Positions 10,860-21,946 of a stretch of DNA of 64,000 nt are shown here, piece by piece. This stretch comes from Eupeodes corollae (Eukaryota > Arthropoda > Insecta > Diptera > Syrphidae): positions 99,502,315-99,566,314 of the forward strand of contig NC_079147.1 in the NCBI RefSeq assembly GCF_945859685.1. Reading direction: 5' to 3'. The notes under the pieces were generated by a model that made no database searches, was not told the origin of the DNA, and saw only the letters and a list, made by a program, of their open reading frames with translations. Every line of letters begins with the position of its first letter. The stretch's first letter is position 1. A program made the translations under genes and the position numbers.

Positions 10860-13496
10860 GAAACTTCTATAAGAAAAGACTCTAAGTCTTTTGCCCAGTT
10901 AAATATAGCCGTAAGACCCTTCCTTCGTGGTGGAATGAAGAACTGCCCAGTCTTAGGAAAATGACAAGGACAATTTTCAATATCTGCCACAAACATAAGT
11001 TTTACCAACCGTATAAAGAATCTCTTAAAATTTACAAGCAAGCCCTGTCATCAGCCAAAAGACAAGGCTGGAGAAAATAATGTCAATCAATCGAAGACAT
11101 AAAGGACTCCGCAAGGCTCAGGAAAGTTTTATCGAAGGATTATTGTAATCCTTCATTTCTAAAAAAGCCTGATGGAGCCTGGACAGTCTATCCAGCCGAA
11201 TCTTTTGAGCTACTGATGAAGACGCACTTTCCGGGTTGCGAGAGTGATAACTCCGAATCGCTTGAAACCAAAGAGCTAAACGAAGCTCATGTGAACCAAA
11301 TCAATTCCGTTATAACCAGATAAAATATATTGTGAGCCATCAATACTTTTTCTCCATATACATAAATCCCAAGGCATGAATGGCATACTGCCAGTTATGC
11401 TTCAAAAGTTGCATGATGTGGCAGCTCCATGGCTGGAGAAAATTTTTAAAGGATGTCTCCTTCTCAAACATGTGTCCATGTCGTGGAAACAGGTCAAAGT
11501 ATTTTTTATCCCGAAAGTGGGTAGGCGAGGTCACGAATCGGCGAAGGATTTCAGACCAATAAGCTTAACATCTTTTCTGCTTAAAACCTTGGAGCGCATT
11601 CTTAATTACCATATTAGAGAACTCCTAGTTGGACGACCTCTCAAAAGCTCTCAGCATGCTTATCTGAAGGGCAAATCTACGGAGACTGCCCTCCATGAGG
11701 TAGTGCGTACTGTTGAACAAACAATCCATTATAAAGAATTTACTCTTGCCACCTTCCCAGACATAGAAGGTGCTTTCAACAACGTCCTTACAGAATCCAT
11801 GGAAGAATCGCTCGTTAAGTTCGGAGTAGAACACTTCATTCGTGAATGGATTATTTCCATGCTCAGAGATAGGAAGATTCGAGCCTCTCTAGGCAATACA
11901 ATCGCAACAAAACACGTGAGTAGGGGAACACCCCAGGGTGGTATTCTTTCGCCTCTTCTATGGCTTCTGGTCATGGATACAATTCTCGTTAAATTAGAGA
12001 GATGCTGAGTGAAGGAGGTAGCCTACGCGGATGATTTGGTGCTATTGGTGTCAAGAAAGTACAGCTCTGTGATTAGTGAAATCACGGAGTCAGCTTTGAA
12101 GAAAGTTAGCAACTGGCCCACTAGTTGTGGACTAGGAGTTAACCAAAGTAAAACTGAACTGTCGCTCTTTACCATCAAAACTAAAGTACCGCCCTTCACG
12201 CTACCTCGACTCAACGGCCAAATCCTTTCATTGTCTTCCAGTGCAAAATATTGGGGAGTTATTCTCGACCCTAAACTAAACTGGAAACAAAATATTGAAG
12301 TACGGGTTTAGAAGGCCTGTTTTGCCTTCTACGCCTGCAGCAAAACTTTCGGCAAATAGTGGTGACTTCAGTCGAAGATGATTTTATGGACGTACACAGC
12401 CGTAGTACGTCCAATCTTAACATATGGGTCGATTGTGTGGTGGCCTGCTCTAAGCAAAGCCAATAACATTGATAAGCTAAAGAAGGTTCAGAGAACAGCT
12501 TGCCCAACGGACGCCTTAAACGTTATTTTGGATCTTCTACCAATTGACCTTTTTATTAAATACATAGTTTCCTGCAGCGCTATTAGACTGAAGGAATCAA
12601 ACAGCTGGTTGTCAAAACATTATGGTCACAGCAACACTACGAAATTGATTTCCTCAGATATTATCTCGGTAGACACTGCCTACTGCACTCCTACTTTGAA
12701 CCTTAGTAAGTGTTTTAAGGTTGTTTTCCCATCGAGAGAAGATTGGGAGAATGACATCGTGTCGATAGGTTTCGACACAACCATCTTTACTGACGGCTCA
12801 AAGATGGAGTGCGGAGTTGGTTCTGGGATCTTTTCTGAGTCCCTCAATGTAGCCAAATCCTTTAGGCTTCCTGACTTTGCTAGCGTTTTTCAGGCTGAAC
12901 TGCTGGTAATAAGGGAGGCATGTAAGAGACTTAAACAAAACCCAAACCAAAACCGTAATGTGGCTATCTTTACAGACAGTCAGGCAGCTGTCAAAGCCAA
13001 TAACTCGGCCATATCCTCATCTAAATTGGTCCAGCAATGTCGCGATGAGCTTGCAAACCTGAATATTAACCTCGGTGTCACCCTGATCTGGGTTCCGGGC
13101 CATAGTGGTATTGTCGGAAATGAACGGGCTGACGAGCTAGCCAGGCAAGGATCGGCCCTTCATAGCTCTCTTGTGGAAATGGTTAACATTCCTCTTGGTG
13201 ATATGAAGGGTAAAATGTTTTCTATCTACCAAACTGAATCAAACCGAATGTGGAGCAATTTACCCAACTGCATTATATTTATGAAGATATGGCCCACCCG
13301 TACAAACGATCTTCTATTCAGGCCAAGGCAAGCCATAGCCAGGATTACAGACGTAATCTTTTTTCTCAATGCGACAAAATGGCTCCAACATAATCGCTAT
13401 AAAGCTTCTATATCAATCTATCCCTTTCAATCAAATGTCAAACGAGTTTTTGGTATCAAAACGGTGCACTACAGCGCTAATTGGATTTCAGGCTAG
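10860..13496 (+). pseudogene. LOA-like LINE ORF2 (RT + RNase H), decayed by stops
   Basis: This is an ORF2-type polyprotein remnant. An upstream piece shows WWNEELP (10928-10948) and KPDGAW...FELL...HFPGC (about 11166-11240) in shifted frames. From 11376 to 13496 the reading is one frame with only four internal stops (12006, 12309, 12357, 12363). It contains DFRPISLTSFLLKTLERI, the altered FPDIEGAFNN, GTPQGGILSPLLW, AYADDLVLL (YADD 12024-12035), and GLGVNQSKTEL. The C-terminal RNase H keeps all four acidic residues of the 12378-13496 segment: D139 in IFTDGS, E174 in FQAEL, D200 in FTDSQ and D252 in NERADELA. RT followed by RNase H is typical of the LOA/I group. The clade is inferred. The endonuclease end is missing or unrecognisable. 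Confidence 0.8.
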
Positions 13497-15025
13497 GTTG
13501 CCTTGAGATCGCCATTTCTACCTACCTTCTTATCTTGTACTAAGTATTTTTATTCTTTTATATAGGCGAATTAAACATATCATATTCGTTAACCCGATGC
13601 AGTGGCGCTACACGGACGGCCATCGTTGGTATTTACAATAGTTATCGTTATAAAAATACATGAATATAAACCAAATGCATTAATTTCGACAAAAGATAGG
13701 AATGTTATTAAAATGTTGTCAAAATAATGCGCTCTTTCTAGCTCATGTACAGGATTTGATCTGGTGAGATGGGTTACATCTAATACAAGTAGAATAATTA
13801 AAAAAAAACTAATTTAAGATTCAAAATTTTACCTGAAAATAAGTTTTTCTTCAAAAATTTAAAAGACATTTTCAAGAAACCCTTGATTTTAAAAACTTTT
13901 TTTTTTCGAAAATCGTTAGAGCAGTTTTTTATAAATAAAATTTTTCAATTTTTTTCAAAAAATATTTATGCAGGTATGCAGTTGTTTAGTGATTGTAAAT
14001 ATACGCTCTACATTTGAAACCTTGACTTCCAAGTTTGAACTCAATCGGCCCAATGGTTTAGGCTGTAGGAGCGTTGACAGACTGACAGGACGAAATCGCG
14101 AACCCACTTCTTTCGACTTCTTTACAATCGTAATATCTTTACAACAATTTCTAAAGTATGTAGGTATTTGAAAGAACAGTTGATTCAACACATGTTTTAA
14201 TTTCAAGAAACTTGAAAACTGATTTTAGTTTTTTGTATTTGTTGGTAAACAAAAAGATACAAAATGTTAGTTGAAGTTGTATTTGAGGATATTCTGTACA
14301 TAATAGACGATGAAGAACCTATTTGCTTGATTCTGTTAGGATAGTTTTCTGTTAAACGTAAATCGTTTAAAAACGGGCATTTCGCAAGTAAATTTATTAA
14401 TCGTATAGAGTTCCAATTGAGCTAAGATTAAATTTAACATAGATTAAGGTTATCTCTTATTTATTAAATTGTTAGGCACCTATCTATTAATCATCGTTTG
14501 ACGAATCAGTTGAATTATCCATTAAATATTTTATCTCACAACAATTTTGACTTTGAAGCTTAAATGTTTCTTTGCTTTTTGTGAACAGCTGAAAGTTATT
14601 TTATTTTTTGACAGCTATCCAACTAGTTCAACAAGGTATCTAAAATTCATCTATCCAAGATACCCTATCCAACACCAGATTGAACTTAGCCATGGAGTCA
14701 GCAGTGCTACCAATTTCAGTGCTTACAAGTTACAAAAACTTACTTCGATTAATAATAGTTTTATTCATTTTGCCTGAAACAAGCTGTTTGGCTGTTTGAA
14801 TCTTTTTAAGATCAATTAAGCGAGTAATACAATATTTCGGGGTTAAATTAACCGATAAAAAGCAATTGTATGTACATGACGGAAAATTCATCTGGGAAAG
14901 TTATCATTGTTATTATGACTCCAATACTGGATTTAAAAGTTAAAAACTCGAATAAGACTCTTGCTGAAGATAGAAAAGTCACTAAGTTTAGTAAAGTTGT
15001 AGAATTCCAACAAAAAAATTCTTGC
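13497..15025. other. LINE 3' flank and unassigned repeat
   Basis: The first ~100 bases probably belong to the untranslated end of the LINE. Around 13965-14110, the TATGCAGTTGTTTAGTG stretch and the ACAGACTGACAGGACG stretch resemble parts of 46680-46985, so an unnamed repeat is likely. The 14547-14777 frame is not recognisable. Confidence 0.35.
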
Positions 15026-15029
15026 GCAA

Positions 15030-16590
15030 GTGCGTGAATAAAATTAATTCGTTGTGGAATGAGAAATTGTATCCTCAATAGGGTAAAATCCATCAAAATC
15101 AAAGAAAACTCATGGTTTAATTCGTGCTGTAAATAGGTTATTAGCCATACTAAGGAAAACCCGATTAAGTTTAAGCATGCTAGTAGCACCTGCAAGAGTC
15201 ATATTCGACAAACCAAATTTTTGAAAGAAATAAAAATAACGAAAACGAACGAAACACTACATCATCTTCGTTCCCAACGCTTGTTTACAATGACACTCCC
15301 TAGGCTCAATTGATAAAGCCACTTTCCTTGCAGCACAGTTTTCTGTTAATGCGATGCTACCGGAGTGATCTTGAGAGTGTAAACGATTTAATTTGAGGAA
15401 TCTTCTTTCACACTCGTGCAGTAGCATGAGTACTGAAAGACTTGGACAAACACAAATCCGCTGGCCCGGATAGTATCCAGCATTTTGTTTTGAAGAGGTG
15501 TTCTTCAATGCTGGCAAAACCACTGCGTAAGCTTTTCCATTTTTTCGAATCTACAGGTTTCTATCCGAGCGGCAAGGCAAATCCTCCTCCTCATCCAACT
15601 AAACCTTCTTAATGACCTGCAGTACGGATTTCCTTACATCTTTATATTTCAAAGGCATTTCACAGAGTTTGGCACCAAGCCCTCTTATTGAAAATTAATG
15701 CTTTTGGATCAGAAGCTACCTTTTTAACCGTTTTATACAAATTGTATTGGATGGTTTCAAGTCTGAAAATCACAAAATAAATGTTGGTGTTCCCCAGGGC
15801 TCTGTTTTGTCCACACAACTCTTTCTTATATTTATAAACGATCATTTTCCTGTCACTTCTAATCCCTTAAACTGTTTCGTTGGTGACAGTACCCTCAGCT
15901 TATTATATTCGTTTCTAGATTCACGTCCTTGTCTTTCAGATGTGGAACTTCAATGACAGCGTGTGTTAACCTCATTAAATTCCGATCTCGACAGCATGTG
16001 CAACGGGAAATTATGAATCATATAGAATTGAATGCTTCAAAAACTCAATGCTGTCTCCTATCGTGAAAGCGTTACCCATTCCCGATGCCACTATCCATGA
16101 TTGGCACTTGCATCCAAAATACTAACTAACTTTGTGCAGAACACATCTTTTGGAACGATGACATATTCGATATTATCAAAAACACTGCTTTTTGCTTAGG
16201 ATTCCTCCGGCGAGGCTACGGCGGCGCGGCGGCGCAAGAAAACAAGAAATATAACCGAAACAAAAACACCACCGAAAAGTTTCAGCCTTTTGTTGTCTTA
16301 CCGTTATTTTTACAAGCAATGTTCAATCAATTTAGCCAGTTGCTTTCCCTCCTAAAACAATTCAGCCGTAATACTCACACTTCAGGGTGGTCAGGGTTTA
16401 ACTTTGAGCTCATTTTCGGACGAACTGTCTTTATACTAGTATAGAGTTTTTTTTCAAACACACATCAAGAATGTGGAATGATTTACCCAACTCTGTATTT
16501 TCCTATCATTTTGATATTCAAAACTTTAAAATCATTGTGCACCTGTATCTCCTCTTAAATCCTACGGAGATATAGTTTTGCACAGACATT
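15030..16590 (+). pseudogene. CR1-like LINE copy, heavily decayed
   Basis: Pieces follow the family order: NRVKSIKIKENSWFNS (about 15075-15125), the pre-RT linker KSAGPDSIQHFVLKRC (about 15455-15500), NAGVPQGSVLS as NVGVPQGSVLS (15780-15812), and an FVGDS sequence where the family has FADDS, near 15885. Next come DVELQ, NASKTQCCLLS (about 16030), and the C-terminal MWNDLPNSVF (16470-16500). Numerous indels and stops, and the loss of the first catalytic Asp region, make it non-functional. The 15747-15956 frame is its longest open piece. The family resembles CR1/jockey-type LINEs; the exact clade is not settled. Confidence 0.7.
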
Positions 16591-16599
16591 TTTTACAAA

Positions 16600-16890
16600 A
16601 GCCCGTGTTTTTTGAAAATGATGGATCGGATCCTGCTTTCAATCTATTTCTGTTAAGTTTATGGAGTGGTCTTCTCAAAGTCATGATTTAAACCCCACTG
16701 ATAATTTCTGGGATATTATTCCTGCAGTTTCGCTGCGAAAACCCATGAACATTCCCCCACTCTGGTTAGAGAAATAGCAAAGAATTAAAACAATTGAATT
16801 CACTTACAGCATTTTTGTTTTCTCTGAATACTTTTTGACTAAAAATGATAACATTAATTTCATTGCCCTAATTATATGACCACAACTGTA
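16600..16890 (+). pseudogene. Tc1-like transposase tail and terminal repeat
   Basis: The sequence SHDLNPTDNFWDII (about 16675-16715) is the conserved Tc1/mariner SPDLNPIENLWD region around the second catalytic Asp. The element ends in TTATATGACCACAACTGTA (16872-16890), a typical Tc1-like inverted repeat beside a TA. The 5' half and the left repeat are not present here. Confidence 0.6.
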
Positions 16891-17058
16891 AATATTTGCT
16901 TAGCTTGTATTGTTATGGAAAAATAATCTTTTAATTCTAGGAATGAAAAGCAAGAAACTGCGTTCTTATCACACATCACTTTAAGTATTTATGTAGAGCA
17001 ATTTATATTTAAATTGAACTTAATCTCATCTCAATACAATTTCAATAATAAACTATGA

Positions 17059-17064
17059 TCAGTT
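17059..17064 (+). promoter_or_regulatory. Candidate initiator (TCAGTT)
   Basis: TCAGTT matches the arthropod initiator consensus and lies 62 bases before the ATG at 17121. No TATA box sits at the expected -30 distance; TATATTTAAA at 17004-17013 is too far away. Confidence 0.3.
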
Positions 17065-17120
17065 CTTATTTGTTATTCGTGTAGACTTGTCGAGGCCGAG
17101 AGTCATTGTGAAAGTATAAA

Positions 17121-17543
17121 ATGAGTTCGCTAAATATTGCGTATTTTTGTATTTTGTTGGGACTATTCACAACTTCTGTATTATCTTTTGTTGTGGAAAA
17201 TCATATTTCATTCAACAGTTATAACAATAAGGAAATAACATCGAAAGGACTTGAGCATCATATTTCACGGATACCAAAACGAAATGAAATCGAAATATCA
17301 AAACTATCTCAAGTCACACAATTTGTTGAACCAGTTACAGAAGATAAAGATCATCAAAAAAATGACTTGAATAATTATACAAAGAAACAGTCAAGAGATA
17401 TTTCAAATAAAAACGAAAATGTTCTAGGATTTAATGATCTTATACCCATGATGGCTAAATGGCATCTTCGAAAGGAATACAATAGCTACGATGTTAAACC
17501 TGGAAGGAATGAAGATTTTTCACCCTATGCGGAGGAGCAGTGA
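17121..17543 (+). CDS. Putative small secreted protein, single exon
   Basis: I do not recognise this 140-residue protein. It starts with a convincing signal peptide: MSSLNIA, then a hydrophobic core YFCILLGLFTTSVL (residues 8-21), with cleavage likely after residue 22 (S before FVVEN). The mature part is polar and rich in Asn, Lys, Glu and Ser, with no cysteine, so it is probably disordered. Basic sites (PKR near 53-55, KKQSR near 88-92, LRK near 116-118) could be processing sites, which would fit a prohormone or neuropeptide precursor, but no known peptide motif is seen. Start context AAAATG is good. An initiator-like TCAGTT lies 62 bases upstream, and AATAAA signals follow within 50 bases of the stop. 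Unlike everything around it, the frame is intact and is not part of a repeat. Function unknown. Confidence 0.6.
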   Translation: MSSLNIAYFCILLGLFTTSVLSFVVENHISFNSYNNKEITSKGLEHHISRIPKRNEIEISKLSQVTQFVEPVTEDKDHQKNDLNNYTKKQSRDISNKNENVLGFNDLIPMMAKWHLRKEYNSYDVKPGRNEDFSPYAEEQ

Positions 17544-17585
17544 ACTTAGTTTTAAGAAATGTGTGTAGTTTTAGAATACATGTGA

Positions 17586-17610
17586 AAATAAAAATAAAGT
17601 AGAAATAAAA
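17586..17610 (+). terminator. Polyadenylation signals for the 17121-17543 gene
   Basis: Overlapping AATAAA hexamers (from 17586 on) lie about 45-65 bases after the TGA stop. Confidence 0.4.
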
Positions 17611-17914
17611 GATTATTCAATGGATAATTTGAAATAAATTTTAATTTAGTAGTTCCTTTATCTACTTAAAGTCCACAAACAAATTGACTGAACTTTTATG
17701 GGGAAGTTTGGAGCAACACCCAGTAGTTTATCTCAATAAATTCTAAAAAGTTTGTGGATTTTGCTATAAATATTGGCATTGGGTTAGTGTTTTTTTAAGC
17801 TTTTTAAGTCCGCAAAGTAAAAAACATTCTCTTATGTTTCTAGTCTTTATTATTAAATACATTACGTGTGAGGAAAAAAATAGACTGGAATGCGACCGAC
17901 ATTAATAACAACAT

Positions 17915-18504
17915 TTAAAACGATTTAGTAAAATATTAAAGCCATTTTTAGCAGTTTACTAAATGGTGATTTACCTAATTTTAAACGATTTTAACACCTT
18001 ACTATCTCTTAACATTTTGCTTAAGTTGAAATCACGGAATGGTTACTTTAACTTTAAGCAATTCGCTAAATCCAGGTGACATTTGTACAATTATTCTATT
18101 AAGAGCAGTGGATCGTGGATGGAATGGTCCAATCAACAGTTCTTCCAAATAATGCTATTAACTCTTGGTAACATTTTTACATTTCGTACTTTTCGAAGTT
18201 CTTTAAGTATTGGGTTATTGCAAAAAAACGGTTTAACAATTGGCTAAATATTTACCAATTTACTAGGTGAGTCCATAATTTTAAAACTTTCTTTCCGTTT
18301 TGTTAACTATTCAAGTAGCACACTGGTGTATAATTTTTTGAATTTTGTTGGTAAATTAAGAAAACTAAAGAATATTTTAAGATTTTGGTGTTTCTGAAAA
18401 AAATATACCGTTATAACCATTTACACCATTAAATTTCTGGGCAAAATTTCAACATTTTTGTTCAAATTTGGTGCAATAAATAAACCAATTTGCAGCAGTT
18501 TCTT
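17915..18504 (+). repeat. Unnamed dispersed repeat, copy 1
   Basis: The sequence is shared with 20752-21075: for example ATCACGGAATGGTTACTTTA, ACTATCTCTTAACATTTT and a later AAACCAATT segment occur in both in the same order. A piece near 18228-18310 is also found at 29215-29305. There is no coding content. Copy 1 ends where the HINE-like copy at 18505 begins. Confidence 0.5.
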
Positions 18505-20254
18505 AACTTTCTATAGGAAGTTATTGTAATGGGTCCAATTTGTCAAATTGAAAATTTTGACTTTTCTCGACGTTTCAAGGTCCCGAAATAAAAGATTTTT
18601 AGAAAGATGTATGTGCGTGCGTGTGTACGTACGTTCGCGACGTTTTTTTCGTCGTCCATAGCTCAAGAACCAGAAGAGATATCGACTTCAAATAAATTTT
18701 GTTATACAGATAATAAGGCAGAAAGGGCTCTCAAAAAAATTGCGTGGGTGGTTTTTTTACCATAGCAGTTTGAAAAAAAGGTGAAAATTTTGGTTAACCC
18801 TAAATATCTTACGAACCAAAAACGCTAAAGACTTGAATTAAATTTTATATATTATATTGTAATGTGATAACAAACAGATATATTTTTTGAAAAAAATTAA
18901 AATAACGGTTTTTTTTTATAAATCAATAAAACTGAAAAAAAAAATTTGTCACCTCCAAAATTTTACGACTGAAATATGATTTCATCTCTAAAACAATTTT
19001 GTGCAACGAAGAATAATGTTTTTGACATCTGACAAAATTTTGAGAAAAATCTAATTGACAGTTTTTTTATAAAAAATAAAAATCTAAAAAAAAACATTAC
19101 TCTTACTTATTAGTTCGTAAAAATTAAATATCGATTCAAATATCTTTTCAAAAACTTAAAATTTAGGCTTCAAGCTTATTTTATCTTATAAGAAATATTG
19201 TTTTCAACATTTTGAAAAATGTTGAGAAAAATCGAATTGACAGTTTTTTTTACAAAAAATAAAAACCTAAAAAAAACATAACTTAAAGTTCGTAAAAATT
19301 GATTTTCGACTCAAATATCTTTTCAAAACTTTGAGATATTGGCTTTAATTTACTTTTATCTTTCAAAAAATCTTGTTGTCAACATTTAGTTAAAGCTTGA
19401 AAAAAATCGAATTGACAGTTTTTTTTCCAAAAATAAAAACCTAAAAAAAAATTTATAAAAGTTGGTAAAAATTGATTTTCGACTCAAATATCTTTTCAAA
19501 ACTTTGAGATATTGGCTTTAATTTACTTTTGTCTTTCAAAAAATCTTGTTGTCAACATGCAATTAAAGTTTGAAAAAAATCGAATTGACAGTTCTTTTAC
19601 AAAAAATAAAAACCTAAACAATAAAATTATAAAAGTTGGTAAAAATTGATTTTCGACTCAAATATCTTTTCAAAACTTTGAGATATTGGCTTTAATTTAC
19701 TTTTGTCTTTCAAAAAATCTTGTTGTCAACATTCAGTTAAAGTTTGAAAAAAATTTAATTGACAGTTTTTTTACAAAAAATAAAAACCTAAAAAAAAATG
19801 TATAAAAGTTGGTAAAAATTGATTTTCGACTCAAATATCTTTTCAAAACTTTCAGATATTGGCTTTAATTTACTTTTATTTTTCAAAGATCTTGTTGTCA
19901 ACATTCAGTTAAAGATTGAAAAAAATCGAATTGACAGTTTTTTTTACAAAAAATAAAAACCTAAAAAAAAATGTATAAAAGTTGGTAAAAATTTACTTTC
20001 GACTCAAATAGCTTTTCAAAACTTAAAAATATGAAACTGATTTTATTTCACAGAAAATATTGTTTTCGATATTCAGTAATTTTTATATAAAAATTCAACA
20101 ATCCGTTTTTTTCATAAAAAATAAAATCTACAAAAAATAGTACGCAAATTTGGTAAAAATTGATACGAGTACATATAGACAAACTTTTAAGCAAGACAAA
20201 TCGACAGACGGGATGGGAAGTTATCAGTGTGGGTCGCATCCCAGCCTCTTTTTT
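18505..20254 (+). repeat. HINE-like repeat, copy B (full length, longest array)
   Basis: It is complete from AACTTTCTATAGGAAGTT to CATCCCAGCCTCTTTTTT. The start hairpin is mutated (CTTTC for CTTCC). The ACGT-rich tract is at about 18610-18640. It contains the longest internal array of the family. No ORF of note. Confidence 0.75.
19050..20040 (+). repeat. ~174-bp tandem array inside copy B
   Basis: The marker GACAG followed by poly-T recurs at about 19057, 19238, 19413, 19587, 19761 and 19932, giving periods of 181, 175, 174, 174 and 171 bases. Each unit carries AATCGAATTGACAG, a poly-A/CCTAAAAA tract, GGTAAAAATTGATTTTCGAC and TATCTTTTCAAAACTTTGAG. Copy number differs among family members. 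Confidence 0.8.
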
Positions 20255-20750
20255 CGGTTAGTTTTATGCTTCAAATGATGACCAAACAAATTCAACAACT
20301 GATCCACAGATACTTTGGAAAGTTGAAACTTCATTTTGAGTCAATATCATCATAGTCTGAAAATGGATTCTTATGAAAGCGATATACTCTTCAACGGCGA
20401 ATAACTATATGTTGTTCTTCTTCGTCAGATGAAGATCACCAATCTAGTATTCTAATTAAAAATTAAAATCATAAAAATGATATTATAAATAGTAATGAAT
20501 CGAATTTGTTTACCTATTCATTCTGTATCTCCAAATATTGAGAATACAAATTTTACAAAACAAAACATTAACCGTCAACCTGTCATATTCATTTTTTAAT
20601 GACACTTAAAATTTAGTGAGCCACAAACGGGCATTTAGTTTTAAAAGGTGTTTAAAAGCTTGTTTACTTTGAAAACGCTTGGCGAAACCAAAATATCCCA
20701 TTTTACAGTTTAAAATCCTGTTAAATGTTTAAAAGTTGTTTATGAAATTG
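20255..20750. other. No identifiable feature
   Basis: Spacer between a HINE-like copy and the second copy of the unnamed repeat. Confidence 0.4.
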
Positions 20751-20751
20751 A

Positions 20752-21075
20752 GCGTTAGTAAAATATAAAAGCCATTCTTAGTAATTTACTTAAAGATGAT
20801 TTACCTAATTTTGAAGGATTTTAACATCGTACTATCTCTTAACATTTTTCTAATCTTAAAATCACGGAATGGTTACTTTAACTTTTAGCATTTAAATAAC
20901 TCCATATGACCATTAATTCCATTGAGTAAATTGAGAAAATTAAAGAATATATTAAGACTTTGGTGTATCTTACAAAATGTACCGGTGTAAACATTTACAC
21001 TATTAGATTTCTGCGCAGAGCTTTAACAATTTTAATAAATAATAAACCAATTCGCCGTAGTTTTTTAATATGAAA
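20752..21075 (+). repeat. Unnamed dispersed repeat, copy 2
   Basis: Direct-orientation relative of 17915-18504, diverged and shorter. It differs at many positions, so it is not a recent duplication. Confidence 0.5.
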
Positions 21076-21479
21076 TTAATGGTGCATACAAAAATCAGAT
21101 TTTGAAATCAATCAACATGACGTATTTTTACACAATTTTTTTTAGATAAATTACACCATTTTAAGTGAGCAACCATGTTTCAGTATAATGCCAAGAAATG
21201 TTTAAAATGTAATATATGATGACATTCTGGAATTTGTATCGTTGCAAAATATTGCTGCGCATTCATTTGAGAGAACGTTATATAGGTTAAAAGAATAGCT
21301 ATAGGCCCTTAAGTCAAGTGTCTTAACGTATAAATAAAATGAAGAGATTGAGATTTCAAGTAAAAAGTTCATTAAGAACTCTGAAATGTATGGCAGAGTA
21401 GGATTTCATCGCACTCTGTTAAATCAAATTATATTCAAATTTTATCCATAATTTAGTTTTTCTTTCAATATTTACACTA

Positions 21480-21942
21480 TTTACAGCAAATTAAACTTAC
21501 TAAAAAATAACTGGATATATTTTTGAGAACCGAATATCATTTCATTGTTCGTACTGTTTTTTGTAGTTTTTTTTTTTTAGGTTCTTACTTTTGTTAAAAA
21601 ACTTTCAATTCGATTTTATTCAAAAGGGAACTCAATTTTGACAACAGCATTTTAAAAAAAATGTATTTAATGCCAATGTTTCAAAGTTTTGAAAAGAGTT
21701 TTGAGTCGAAAATCAATTTTAAGAAACTTTGAGTAATGTTTTTTCTTAGGTTTTTATTTTTCTTAGAAAAACTGTAAATTCCATTTTTCTCAAAAAGTTA
21801 CCAGATTTTAAAAAGGTTAATCTTCGTCCCACAAAATTGTTTTGGAGATACCGCCATTCTCCAAAAATATGTTGTTTTGGTATTTCAAGTCTCACGTTAA
21901 TGGTTTGTGAGATATTTTGGTTTAACCAAAATGTTCACCTTT
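21480..21942 (-). repeat. HINE-like repeat, internal fragment
   Basis: It contains inverse array units (TTTTGAGTCGAAAATCAATT, ACTGTAAATTCCATTTTTCTC) and the inverse of the AAAATTTTGGTTAACC block. It abuts the start of the next copy head to head. Confidence 0.6.
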
Positions 21943-21946
21943 TATT

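Noticed and set aside
19050..20040. CRISPR-like array
   Set aside because: Units are ~174 bp, without short repeat-spacer alternation, and lie in a eukaryotic repeat element.
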